Shown: positions 28,001 to 42,900 of the stretch, in pieces
Layout of the letters: the number at the start of each line of letters is the position of its first letter
Position numbering within the stretch: the first letter of the stretch is position 1
NCBI GenBank assembly: GCA_944472135.2
Contig: OX235264.1
Coordinates: 85,074,319-85,138,318, forward strand
Source: Trichobilharzia regenti
Lineage: Eukaryota; Platyhelminthes; Trematoda; Strigeidida; Schistosomatidae
Length of the DNA: 64,000 bases
Reading direction: 5' to 3'
Translations under genes and position numbers: made by a program
The notes under the pieces: generated by a model
The model's input: the letters and a program-made list of their open reading frames with translations, nothing else
Database searches by the model: none
What the model was told of the DNA's origin: nothing

Positions 28001-30937
28001 TTTAAATAGGTTTTCATCTCATCCGAAGTCGGCAATTGGTGATAAATACGATCAGCAACATCTTGACTTAATTCTAAACGATTAATATCATTCCATAGAC
28101 GTTCAGGTGTGTACTTCTCTGATTCTAAATAACGCAACAATACGCCAATACAACTAAAAGAAAAGAAAAAAAAAGAAGTAGAAAATGTATAGAACTTTTT
28201 CTAAACTGTTAAAACAATTAATCAATCGTAATATAACAAATGGTATCCTCACACCCAGCTTGGCACACACCAATGGTTATGACTTCTGACTAGAACTCCA
28301 GGTAATTTCACTCAGTAGTCAGTCAGTGGTGGGCATTAGATTAATTTTCGAGTACCATCGACAATTATACATCTCATCCAACAGTTATACGACAATGCTG
28401 CATGCCAAGTAATCCACAATGAGAAACTTACGGAAGCCTTCGAAGTGAAAACGGGAGGTACGCAAGGCTGTCTACTATCACCAATGATCTTCCTGATTGC
28501 AGTAGATTGGATAATGAGACAGACAACGGGCCGGCTAATGAGGAAACAGGCATAAAATGGACACACAGAAAAATCCTGGAGGATCTGGACTTCGTCGATG
28601 ATATTCGTCAGATTTCTCACAAACTGGAAGATATGCTAGTGAAAAGCAACAAGCTGCCAGAAGAAGCATCCAAGATAGGACTACAAGGAAACATAGAGAA
28701 AACAGAAGTGATGAAGATTCCTGGCCAACACCAACATCAACAACAACAGACAACAATCAGCCAGAATAAATGGGAGGAACCTGAAAGAAACAGCCTCCTT
28801 CACCTACCTAGGAAGCATCGTTTCAACTACAGACCGGCCGAACTGACGAGGATATCAAAGTCAGAATCGGAAAAGCAAGAGAAGCTTCCATTACTCTTAA
28901 GTCTGTGTGGAAGTCAACAACACTCAAAATCAAAAATAACATCCAGATTTTCAACTCCAATGTGAAGTCAGTCGGTGCTACTATACGGATCACAGACATG
29001 GCGCTTCATAAAGAGGATCTCAAACAAATTTCAGACCTTCATTAACAGCTGTCTTCGCTCAATAACACTCAAGATCAGATGGCCGGCGAGAAAGGATCAG
29101 CAACAGGGGTCTCTGGAAGTGAGCGAACCAACCCAGCAGGAACCGATTGTGAAACAAATAGGCAGGAAGAAATGGAGGTGGATTGGTTAGCCAAACTCTG
29201 AGGAAACCATCAAGTGACATCACTAGACAAGCCATTGTTCGAGTGGAACCTGAAAGGGAAGCGGCGAGTTGGTCGTCCCACGGTGGGGTGACTTGGAGGA
29301 GGTGATGTGCAGAGGAAATGAAAACATGTAGGCAGACTTGGAGCGGAGTGAAAAAGTTGGCAGAAAACCGAAGGCAATGGAGACGCGCAGCTGAAGCCCT
29401 GTGTTCCTCTAGGAATTAAAGGATAAAATAATAAATATAATAATATAACAAAAATTACAGCAGATTTATAGTGTAGTGTTCCATCGTGTAGAGCTACATA
29501 TATGAAGCCCTGATTTGTATAATGGACGCAAAAGTGAGCTAACTGCACACCGGTGGCTTATTGCTCTAATAGCACAGTTTCAATTAGTCGACAAAATAAA
29601 GAAGGATATGAACCTTGTCCGAACTATCAAATTGTGGGCATGACATTAACAGACGTAGTTCTGTGTCAAGTATACAAGCAAATATGTAGTTCTGGAGTTT
29701 CACATACCAAGAATAAGCAATAGTTGATAAAATCCTTTTTGTTTATTACAGATAGTATAGTGAACACCAATCTGTATTAAACGATTTTATGTGAAAACAA
29801 GGCTGAGAAACAGAAATGTCAGTCAAATGAAATGAAGATATTTTAGAAAAATCCTGCTGTTTGCATTATTTTCACCTATAGTACTGAACATATACCCGGA
29901 ATACTGAGTACTACAGGTGATGTTATTTGTTGTAGGTAAATGAAGTAATCTAGGTATAAAGAACATAAAAGCAGATCAGTCTCCTGAAGTAGTAATTTAT
30001 ATTTGGAAGATGAGAGACACAGTGCGAAACATTTTCAAAAACTACTACATCTTGTCAGAACCTTCAGTCAACAAAAGTACGTTGAGTATGGATTTCAAGT
30101 CAACTAAGTTATCTTGCATAATGAAGTGAAGTGAGAAACTACAGTTATTCAAATAAACGTTTTATACGGATGAATCAAATCAAGTGTGAACAGGCTATTG
30201 ATGAACATCACTTAATATGGACACTTCCCACAGTCGGTCACTGTAGTCCCCCACTACAAATTGGTCGAATAACGAACTTGGTACTAACCTACAACTAAAT
30301 AAATTGGCTTAACAATGTAAAAGTCAGATTTTGACTAACACAAGTTAGATAAAAAGAATTACAACAATCTCAAAACATCACTCAAGAGTATCGCTTATTG
30401 TTGCCGGTATGAATGAAGTTAGAAACAGGAGAACAATGCGATGAACACAAAATTCTAGGAAATGTTGCCCAAGCATACACAAAGTATAACAACAATTAGT
30501 GCCCCTTTCTTAGCTTCTATGACCAATACACACACACACACACAACAGTTCGAAACTTTTTCACAGAAAATGAATCAACTGTAAAGCACATACAAAACAA
30601 ACACGCAGTACAACAAACTGTCCAGAAAGGTAGGGATTATAACATGACTATATAAAAATGTATATATCATGTAAACCATTTAACAGACAAAAGTGTCTTA
30701 GAGTATTAGCCATGAATAACCCTAAATATGTGTGTGTGTGGGGTGACACCGCGCTGGTCGTTATTCCAGCCAACAATAAGTAATGCAGGCATAGAACACT
30801 AACTATTGATTGATTGAAAGTTAAGCACTGACAGTTATACCACGATAACATTCAGTTTCAATGCATGTAACACTGCAGATAAAGTACAATAGGAAGTGGT
30901 AGTTAAACGGAATATGAGAAAAACATTTGGTCACATA

Positions 30938-30988
<51 letters not shown>

Positions 30989-33900
30989 TAGTTTAACAGT
31001 TAGTCACATTAACCGAGTTTTATATCCTGTTTTTAGGTAATGATAAAAACAATTAAATTCGACAGTACACTGCACATGCATGCGTACTTACATGCACATG
31101 TAAACATATCGATAAGTTTATTGTTCATTATACTTTAGTGCTAAAATAATCGTAACATAAACCTACTTTATAAATATAAAAAAGCTTATTTTAAATACAA
31201 GTCATGTGTATATACAGAGTAAAGAAATGCCTGCTGGTGTCGACTAAATATGAAAATCTGTAACATTTTAACCACCTTAGAAAAAATACAAGTAAAATAT
31301 AAAATATGAAATTACATCAACTGAGATGGTTAGGAAATGTGTTACGTATGTCTAGTCATCGCCTTCCTCGACAATGGGCGTGTTAGCGGATATAGGGTCA
31401 GGCTGGAAAAGAGGTTCCATTATAGATAAGATTTTATTTTGATAAATCGCACAGTGTTTACAGTTATATGAACTGATGACGTTTCGAGCACAAACTATTG
31501 CTCATAATCATAACTTGATATGATTATGAGCAATAGTTTGTGCTCGAAACGTCATCAGTTCATATAACTGTAAACACTGTGCGATTTATCAAAATAAAAT
31601 CTTATCTATAATGGAATTATACTCTACCACAGTGCCCAAGTTTTATACTTATATGGAAAAGAGGTAGCGGAGGTCAAACAAAAACATGGAGCCAGTCAAT
31701 GAAATCTACAACAGTTAGTCTAAGCCACGTAAGAAGGTGTAGACTCCCTGGTTGAGGTCCTCGGGACGGTAAAAATCTATGGTTGGAAACAGTTGGTGAC
31801 ATGGCTCAAACACATCGTTCTCAATGGCGCAGATGCATCCAGTCCTTGTGATTTATGATTTCCAATAAAACTATATTGTTCTTCGTTATTACTATTCCTT
31901 TGTCTCACACCTCTGTTTACAGTCTCTATTATGCATTTCTTCTACCTTCTTCTCTTGTTTTGTGTGATACATGGAGTGTGGCAACTTGAACTGCCGCACA
32001 TCGGTGCAAAGTTCCATGTCGAAAACAGACAGATAGACGCAATTAAAATATAAGATATAAGGCAGAATTGGAGATGTGGCTCATCGCCTTAAACACTCGG
32101 TTTTCAGCTGATGATAGGTCATAGGACTGAGTCCCACTCCAACTACTGCAGTCTGGGTAACTGGATAGTAGAATCAAGCCTCATACGATAGCTGTGGCTA
32201 ATAGCCTGGTACATGAAAAAAACCATTTCACATGACTGACACAGGAAAAAAAGACTGAGCATCCGACATAGTAAGCAGCGCGCTCACAAGTAACAGGCAA
32301 CCGATTCAGTCCTGCATATTCAAACAACGCGTTAACACAGATTTGAGGTACTGACTCCTCCAGAGAAGCTCAAGTTTACCGACTAGTCACTTCACCTTTA
32401 AATAACACGTTTATTACCGCAAGACATGCCCAACTTACGTTGACATGAACAATTCAGTAGAAGAGCAAAGACACACGACGAGAGATAACTCCATTATGGA
32501 TAAGATTTTATTTTGATAAATCAAACAGTATTGTACAGCAATATTAACTTATGATGTTTTGAGCACAAATTATTGCTCATAATCATATCAAGGCACTCAC
32601 ACAACTTTTTCGCTTCATTTATATACATGAATAAAATCGATTAGACATTTGAATACAAGATAAAGTGCATTCAGAAATCATATTAGTGTTATCAATCAAA
32701 TACAATCAGATTGTGCTTGTATCAGATCAGGTGAGAATGAGACCTGAAAGCTGTTGGTCTAACGATTGGTGGCAGAGTTCGACGGACAGGCAGCTGACCA
32801 TGCAGCAGTTCCGCGCCACAAAACTGACACTGGGCGGAGACCCGCTAGTGTTGGCGGTGAAGCTGGCGAATCTATTACGTCGTGCATAATCTGATAATAA
32901 GTGTATAATTATGCAGTTAAATTTGGAATTTATTTCATTTTTTTTAATGTCTGGAACACTAGCAGCAAGATAAATGGAACTTTTGCCGACCAGAGGAAAT
33001 CACGAAGTAGAAGCGAACAAGTGACTTGCTATGATATACAACTAAGCCATCAGACCTAAATGTTTATTGGTTTACAATGGAAGCAACACTTTTCCTTTAC
33101 TTATAATCTGTATTTGGTTTTTGCAGCTGACATAACACTCAGTTAACGGATGACTAACATTTTAGCTTGCTTAAAAGATTATTTTGCTTACATACATTAG
33201 TCTGTAGACAGGGAGAACACTATAATGTAGGAGGACGAAATCCTTAGAAATAAAACCCCTGATTTCAAGCGCAGATGCATAATTGAGAGTAAACCTTTAA
33301 AAAGAGCTGTATTGAAAAGTAAAACCAAAAAAAACTGTAGAAAAAATGTTCTTGTTAACCGATTCCTCTCCCTTTCATTTATCATTAGAGTGTAATACTG
33401 CATAGAGTAAATCTAGAAACTGTACAGCCTTGAGGATGTACGTCTGTCTGTCTCTGTGATTATTATACACCAAGTTATTCAAAAGCAAACAAATCGGAAT
33501 CCCTATCCCATTGATAAAAGTTACAGTCAGTGTGTGTGCGTGCGTGTGTGTGTGTGTTGAATAAAGAATAACTTACCGATGCCTATTGGAATCCATTAAA
33601 GACTTCCTTTCGACTTTTTTATTTACTCGACTATCCCTTTGATCTAGTCCATTGACTAAGGCAGTAGATCCTGTCGTTGACGACGACTTATTGTCTACTG
33701 ACTGATTCGACAACTTGAATAAACTCTCAAATTTCTCAGTATCCAAAGTTTCTAGAACAGCTTCATCATTCATGCCAACGAATATAGTACCACGAAGTTG
33801 TTGATTTTTTAAAAGAACCCAATTAATTAATGGCAATTTGTATCGAGTCTGTATAGGCGGTCGGATAGAAACGCCTACGTGGAGTATAGTAAAAAGAAAA

Positions 33901-36900
33901 CAAGAATAAAGATATACCAATTAATAATTTTTACCTGCCATACAAATAACCCACACTCAGCCACAGTATCCTGTCTCCGGATTGCATTTCGGATTGTGAG
34001 GCAATTGTTACTTCCTGGCTGCCCACACCGTGGAAGTTGATTGCGTGACTGCAGAGCCCACGGGACAACTGCTTGAGGCCGGTCACATGAGGCCTGTTTT
34101 TGTTCGTTCTTTATTGTTTGGTGTGTCTCAGTAGCATATTTATCATTTCTGCCCTGTGACACGGCAGCAGGAAGCGCGGTCGTTGTTAATCCGGGGCCCC
34201 GACCGATCCAGCGTGATATTTTCTAAATTTGTGTGAATTATGTATGGTATTGAATTGGGTAGCCGTTTTTTGTCTAACCGCTAACCAAACAACCTTTTAG
34301 GCATGGTAGGACCTCAAGAGACATAAGTCTCAGCCAGTATAGCTTGATTAGGTCATTGCGATGTTCAAGCCCGACCACCACGTCAAGGTAGCAGGCTTTC
34401 GGTCGGGAGCCACAGTATCCGATATTCGCGGACTCAAAGTAAGCCTCAGAAGTGATACAGTTAAGAAAAGAAACTTACCTTCAACACCAGGACCCATTGC
34501 ACCCATTCCAGGCGCAGGAGGAGGTGGAGGTATGCCAAAAGCTGGTGGAGGAGGTGGAGGAGGGGGTGGTGGCGGCGGTGGTGGTGGAGGGGAGGTACAG
34601 CTGTAGGCGTTGCGTTGTTCAACTTAGTAGGACCATCATGAGCTATACCATTTATTTGTGGTTTTTCTTTCTCTGTAGAATTTTTGACAGCACTTAAACA
34701 TTCTTCTAACTCTCTCACGCGTTCTTTCAAATTACGTTCACGTTCTGATGTGCTTTTATCCTTATCCAATAGCTGAGCACGTAATGTAGACAGTTGACCA
34801 TCTTGATTTGTACGCTGATTCTGTAATAATGATAATGATAATAATAAAAACAAAATATTGATCAAAATGTGAGTTAATAACAGAATGACATCAACAGATA
34901 CTTATAAATTTAGTTTTATCAATTCTCAATCATTAACCAAATATATAATAATGAAATAATTTTTCCTTCACGTTCCTCAGTGGAACATAAGGCTTCAAGC
35001 TAGTGGCTTGAAGTTTCTGTAGCAATGTTTATTTTTACAGGATGGGGTTGCTAGCCTCATGCCCAACCTTTCCTCTTTACCAGCATTATTTCCGGCTTAG
35101 CGAGGTAAAGGAGTTCGTCGGCCGAGGATCAAACCCCAAACCATATGCATCGTCGGCGAGCGTCCTGACCGCTGTGCCACCGACGCACAATCAGATATAT
35201 ACTTTGCCATTTTCAAAGTTCACGTAATATAACAGAAAGAATAATGGGGCGAAGATGACTTCGGTTACTTCACTATTTGAACAAGTAGTGTTACACGAAA
35301 TACAAGAATAGGGAAATCATTAAGGAAGTAGGAGAAGTAAAATATTATAGACGGAATGGTTGGGTGGGGGATGTGGGTCATTGGCTCAACCTAACGAGAA
35401 TGAGTCCCACAATTAAATCTCGCTTCAGCTACTCCAGCCCTAGGTGGTGACAGGGAAGTATTACCAGCCTTCAAACAATAAGTAAACAACATCCAGCGCC
35501 AATCACCATTAACGGGAGGGAATTGAAAGAGGTTACTTCATTCACTTATCTAGGAAGCATTGTCTCAACTACAGGAAGTATGAGCAGACGAGGATGTCAA
35601 ATCGAGAATCGGGAAGGCCAGCGAGAAACACATTCATCATGAACCTGAAACCAATCTGGAAATCTTCGTCACTCAGCCAGCATCAACAACAAAATTCGGT
35701 CGGATTTTCAATACAAACGTCAAGTCAGTTCTTCTATACGGATCAGAAACTTGGCGGGTGGGTCACAAAGAATATTTCCAACAGCCTGTTGCAGACCTTC
35801 ATCAACAACTGTCTTCGCTAGCTCTATACCGAAGATCAGATGGCTGGGCCGGAAAGAATCACCAACTATGGGGAACTATGGGAACAAACAAACAAAACAA
35901 GAACCAATCGTCAACCAACAAATATGAAAGAGAAAGTAGGGATGGATTGGACACTCGCTCGCTAAGGAGGCTGCTGGGTGACATCGCGCGCGCGTCAGGC
36001 CATTTCTCGAGTGGAACCAGGCCGGAAGGGAAGCGGCGATTGGGACGTCAGTGCAAGGGTGACATGGAGGAGATTGTGTGAAGAGAGAGGAGTTGAAACA
36101 ATATGGACCAACATGGATGCAGGTGAAAAGTACAGCAGAAGGAAGGAAGGAAGCAAGTGGAGACGTGGAGTTGAAGCCCTATGTTCCACTAGGAACCCGA
36201 GGAAATAATAATAATAACCAACAAATGGAATAACAACTGGTTTATTAACAAGCATTGATAAAACATTTTCGCGTGTAATCAAACCACAGAGGTGAGACAG
36301 TACGTAAGTGCTGTGAATCTGAAAGTACTGAGGTAGCTGGGCACTGTGTACACGGCACTAAACCATCATGACACACAATTCGAAGGAAAATCAATTGAAA
36401 TTAATCTACAGAATTCCTGACATTTTCGTCTATATGTATTGGGAAGTAAAGGTTACCTTATTGTGGTTCAATAGGATACGAATCAATGATTGAATACTAT
36501 AGATAACAGAAAAATTAAGATTGATTTCTCTGCGGGAGATATGTTCACACTTTATTTTTCATGAGATTTCTAGCCTTTCATCATATCCTCCCCCTTCAGT
36601 TATTCTACATCCTCTCATACCTTTATTTTCTACAATTACTCCTTTCTTGTACTGATTTTTTTGGGGATAAATCAATGTTCATAAAAGTCCTACTCTGAGG
36701 TTTTATACTAACTTTCTTGTTTAATTGACTAGATACTTTCATAAACATCTCAATGACTTAGAAGAGTTTGGAATCATCAATTTGTGTGGCTAAAAGTTGT
36801 TGACAGTCTACACTAAAATGAGGCACAACTTTACAAATCTACGTCGAAACAAATCACAGGTATTTAGAAAACAGAAGGATTAAGCGAAGAAATATTTACT

Positions 36901-39900
36901 TTTCAATTAGATCCTCATCTCTGGCTCTACTCTAATATATATATAGCCTTTTTATTACAGTATGCAACAACAGTTTGCCAATCAAGTGGCGATAAGTTTG
37001 TGAACAATAATTAAACAGTGTCAAAATGTCAATGGGTTAATAGTTAACGAAGAAAATCAATACAGATTTTTCAAAGGTAGAAATGGATAGAATAAATTAA
37101 TTTTACAAGGATAACACGTAAATTAAAGTGAAGTGGTCGAAATAAATAAAAATAAAATAAATAATTTAGACAATTATAATTTTTATAGGTTTAGGTTTCT
37201 TCGCTCAATCTTTCTGTTGTCTAAATGCCTAAATGGGGATTTTTTCTTAATTGAAATCACAGGTAACTAAGCCTAAACAACATATATTTCGTGCATGTGT
37301 AAAACTTGGGCACTGTGGTAGTAAGTTATTCCATATTAGTTTGTTTATTAGATAATCAGATCAATTATGATCACACGACTTCGAAACTTGAGTTTTATAG
37401 TCTTTTTTGTTCTCTCCTATTTGTCGTCGTAAGGGTAGTAGAATTTTCCAGATGTCCGCTTGGATAGGTGTTGAATCATTCCTACCTATTACACGTGTTT
37501 GTAGTTGATTCGATAAATAAAGCTTCTGCTATTAATCTGTCCCTCCATTCTGTTATATTGGATTTTAGAACTGTCAACTTATCCCATCTTATTGTATAGT
37601 TGTGTGTAATTGCATTCAGTGATGTAGCTGAACTTCCCTCCAGATTTGTAATTCTACCTGGATTTAGCTAAGTTTTTGTGCTCCGCTAGTCTGACTGACC
37701 CCGTTCCACTACTTGGACCTATGTATTTGACCTGACAATCACTGAAGGGTACTAGATAGAGTGAACTGTTTTGTTTAATTGGCTCCACAGAATCCTCTAA
37801 CCGACAAAGCTTGTATACACTTGAGTTTGTGGATTTGAATGCCAGCCACTTTTAATCCTACATTGTTAAGAATTCCCCGTAAGGTTTCCGAGGTTTCTTC
37901 TTTGTATGGAAGTACTACTGATGATTTATACTGCCTATTATTGGCGTTGTCATTACCTTGCGCATGTTTGACATGCATGTCATCACTAATTATATCTTTA
38001 AGATGAAAGATCACTAATTTTATGGACATCGACAGCAGAACTTCCTTTAAATGATCGGAATAGAAAATCTGACTACAAGTTACCCGATAGTGAACTATTG
38101 ATGCATACATAGTCCTTACATGGTATACAAAACTATAAGTTTTTTAAATATTTTCAATTTATAAAATGTATATATTTTTTATTTTTGATTACAGCTTGAT
38201 TCCACACCGTATTTTTGGTACAAGTATGGAATTTTCAGCATGGATATCGGTAGCCCAAATTTTGCAGGCCGACCATAGATATCAGGTGTGTGTTGGCAGG
38301 GGATCGAACCTCGGACCATGTGCATGGTCGGCGAGAGTCCTAACCACAGTTCCACCTTTCGATAAATCCTGGAACAAGCATACCTGCCAGTGTGCAACAC
38401 TTGACTGATTGATTGAGAAAACGCTTTATTTTAATTAAGATGTGTGCTGAAATCAGTGAGGGTCAAGTACGGTTGAAAAGACAGTCAATTATGCAAGTTA
38501 ATGAATATTCCCACCTACAATGTTAAAATACAACAGCATGTATATACACGATTCACACCGACGATAAACAAGCATCTCTATTAGATAAGCCTTTATTATG
38601 TCAGTAACTGCGAGTTTTCAATATGCAGTCCAATATACGAAGCAGACTTGTTCCTAATTTTCTTTTGTGAGGCGTCATTATTCCTTCATGAAATTATCAG
38701 AGGCATAATGCGAGGCCTGGAAGTCAAATAATACACTGAAGTAATTCATCATGTGGTCTCAGTCTCAAAGACCGTAACTTAACTGTCGTTTCTACAGCCA
38801 ATCCAGTTAGTTAATGGTAAAGACAAATAAATTAGAATCAACGTCAACTCGTCTACATTAGGTCGCCAATTTCCAATTGACAATATATCATGAGAAAGTG
38901 GAGGAAAACCTGTTCACTCTAATAACCACCTGCAGTTTAAGTAGAAGTTAGCGCAACAGCTTTACCAGCATACATAATTCACACTTGTTTTGACCACTCA
39001 AGAGCCATCGACAATTCAGTTAGTTTTGCAAGTTGAAGCAACATTTCAAGGAACCAAGGATAACTTTCAGTCTAAGTCAGCTACTTGTTCTGGTTAATTT
39101 AACGTCTACAACACAACTGGAATCAACAGTTCAGTTCAAACTGCCAATCATAAGGAGTCTGACACCATTAACAGCACGATACCATTAAAAGGAAAGATGA
39201 TACAAAACAAACAGCTACTGACAATTTTAAGAGATCAGAAATGATTCAAGTACATTAAAGTCCTCATTTGATTCCGTTTGATTGAAATAGACAAAAAGGT
39301 AAGGGAAATAACAAGGTGGGGGAATCAAGATAAGCACACCCTTTGTTGAAGCTACGTTCGACGCACAGTGTTGGATGTGATTTTCATAACGTGAAGAAAT
39401 AAAAACTAATCAATCATAACTAGCTAGTTTTTTTTTTCCTTTTTGATGCACAATGATGACTAACTATCTCTAAGTGATAGCGCTAAATAATAAGTAAATA
39501 AAATAATATAAATAAACTGGACAATAACAAGAGAATGATGTATAATGACACCTAAAGACTAACAAAGCATCAGATCTATTCATCATTGTAAGCCATTGTT
39601 ATCTATAAATATGATTGTGATACATACAAGTGCGCTTATATTTCCACCCTTCAAAGTTAAAAACCAACAACTGTAACAATAACTGGAGAAAAAAATTATA
39701 AGATAAACAAGACAGGCTTAGTCATGCATGTATGTGTTAAGGATATACGGTGTTATGCACAAAGAACAAGACACAAATATAGGATACACAGGTAGTCAGT
39801 CAGTGTTATCTAATCAATAAATTGAATGAATGAAATTGAATTAGTTACTTAGAATAGGAAAAGATTAATAATCTGAACTACCTTATACACATGTAATAAC

Positions 39901-42900
39901 CCTGATATTAGATGATGTTTGGAGTTAAACAATAAGAATTTCTGAACTTATGTTTCGCATTTGCGCCTCAATCATGTTTACTCTCAGTTATCCGGTGCGT
40001 TTATCCTGTGATGACTAGTAATACTACTCAATTGCCCAGGTTAAAGTAGATGGAGCGCGACTCGAATCCGCGAACCAACATCAGCAGCTAAAAACAGTGT
40101 TTAAACCAATAAGTGGCATCTGCACAGGCCTCAATCACAGCTAGGCATATCTGCACTGCTTGCTATATTTTGTCTGTCATCATGTTACGGCGGTGTTCTG
40201 CAACACATCACTGTATGGTTTATTGTTATTATTATATCCTTTAATTCCCAGAGGAACACAGGGCTTCAGCTGTGCGTCTCCATTGCCCTCGGTTTTCTGT
40301 CAACTTTTTCACCCCACTCCAAGTCTGCCCACATGTTTTTATTTCCCCTGCACATCACCTCCTCCAAGTCACCCCACCCTTGCACTGACGACCAACTCGC
40401 CGCTTCCCTTTCAGGTTCCACTCGAACAATGGCTTGTTTAGTGATGTCACTTGATGGTTTCCTCAGAGTTTGGCTAACCAATCCACCTCCATTTCTTCCT
40501 GCCTATTTGTTTCAAAATCGGTTCCTGCTGAGTTGGTTCGTTCATTCCCAGAGACCCCTGTTGCTGATCTTTTCTGGCCAGCCATCTGATCTTGAGTAGT
40601 ATTTAGCGAAGACAACTGTTAATGAAGGTCTGAAGTTTGTTTGAGATCCTCTTTATGACGCGCTGGCCAAGTCTCTGATCCGTATAGTAGCACCGACTGA
40701 CTTCACATTGGAGTTGAAAATCCGGATGTTATTTTTGATTGTGAGTGCTGTTGACCTTCACACAGACTTAAGAGTAATGGAAGCTTCTCTTGCTTTTCCG
40801 ATTCTGACTTTGATATCCTCGTCAGTTCCGTCCGCCTGTAGTTGAAACGATGCTTCTCCCATTTATGCTTATTGTTGTGTATACTAATCACTAGACAGTA
40901 ACTAACACAATGATGCCAATCACCAGGACGAATATCCTACCTTGGTGATTTAACTGACCATTCAGCAGACCTAATCTTATTCAACAGAAACTGATTCACA
41001 ACAGTTCATATCACAAAGGGGACTTTAGTCTTTTCAAATTTGCTGACAACTGTCAACAAACACGACAAGGTTGAAGTCAACTGACGATTCTTATCGACTG
41101 TACTGAACCGGCCTAACTAAAAGTGCATAAAATTGTTGAGCATTTAATAGGCGCAATTCAATAAGGAAGTTTGCAGAAGAAAAATAATAATAATAATAAC
41201 AATGATAAATACAGGCATTTATTGAGCAAACCAACTAACCGGCAATATCGTTTTCTTTAAGTCAACGCCTGTGTGCGTAACTATCATTCAAACACACACA
41301 CACACACACACACTGGGAATTATCGATACTACAGAGAGACAGTAAATGCAAAAGTCAAGAGTGATTTCTCATTTTCAACTTGAATGACATATCTCAAATG
41401 TTGCATATAATTTTGTTGAGAAAACTACACCCCAGAACCATTTATTGGAGAAAACTATGCTTCCTTTGATAAAAACCAATAGCAGTTTTCATAGAAAATG
41501 ATAAGCTGCCAATTTTTGCAAGAAAACAGTACTAAAAAGATGTAAGAAACTTTGTAGTATACAACAACACCAGGTAATACTGCTTAGTATGGATGTGGGA
41601 AAAGTTGAAAACAAGACCTTGCCTTACTCTATCATTATCAATTCTTATTCTACTCTTACAGAACCACTTGAAACACACTACGAGGCAGTTTTACCTATTT
41701 GAGAATATCTAAATACACCGAAGCTAGCCACTAATTAGCCAATAATTTAACACATAAAATACAGTCTGCTTAGTTATGTACACTTGTATGCGCTTCCTAA
41801 GTATGACTCATAAAATGAGTTGTATTCAACTGTAAAAAATTGGTACACTCGCTTTAAAAAGAATGGTGATTTCTTAATCACTAGGAGGGATAGTGGTGTG
41901 TCTATGGCATAGCGGTTAGGACGCTTGTCGACCATACAAATGGTCTGGGGTTCGAACCACGATAAAGAGGAAAGGTTGGGCATGAGGCTAGCAACCCCAT
42001 CCTGTAAAATAAAACACTACTACAGAAACTTCAAGCCACTAGGTTGAAGCCGCCCTATGTTCCACTGGGGAACGTGAAGGAAAGAGAAAAAAAAGAAAGA
42101 AGAGATGGTGAATGAATATACATATACATACATACCCGCTTACCTCTAAATCTTGACATTTCAACTCCAAAGCTTGCATATTTTGTTGAAGTTGTGACAG
42201 TTTACTTTCATACTCAGCTTGAAGTGTTGCTGTTCGGGTTTGTAATATGATAAGATCTGATTCTGCCTGTTCTTTTTCCTGTTGAAGTACATCTCGCATT
42301 TGTGAATCTTCTAGTAGGACTGCAACATCGACTTCATTATCATTATAGGCTTCTATTTGACGTAGAAAACGGTCACCAGCTTTATTATGGATTCGCTGTC
42401 ATAAATTGTATATAGATAAGAATTAAGCAAAATACTGATTATCAGCAAGCAAAGGATACACTGATTAGTCCAATAATTGCACCATACAGTACCTTAACAA
42501 ATCTTTATAAAGCCAATAAGTTAGTTTAAATGTACTGACTATTAGGGAGCAGCTTCACAACAGATTTCTCAAAATTGTTGAATGAAATGTTACCAGAGAG
42601 GGATATATATTGACAGAAGATGAAAAATACGGGTCAAAGGAATCGGTGGCTAAATGGTAACCTCTTCATTTCCAAATCTGACCCTAGGCCTATTAAAGAT
42701 TCTCGGATGAAGAAGACGCAGTACTCATCAGTTTTCAACAGTTCTCTGAATTAATCTATAATATCTCTTTAGAACTTTCGCCAGCTGAATGATTTGGAAA
42801 TATGTATAACTGAAGAAAAAGTTTAAAATTTTCTAACACATTAGGATACAGATCATATTACAAATTCGTGCCAACTGAACTACTTTTAATTGATAGGAAT

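Noticed and set aside
34361..34606. Plus-strand glycine-rich open frame
   Set aside because: It is the antisense of the formin FH1 proline tract.
34709..34756. A 48-bp mini-intron in formin exon 10 to explain the frame change
   Set aside because: A GT...AG pair exists but its length is a multiple of three, so it cannot restore the frame.
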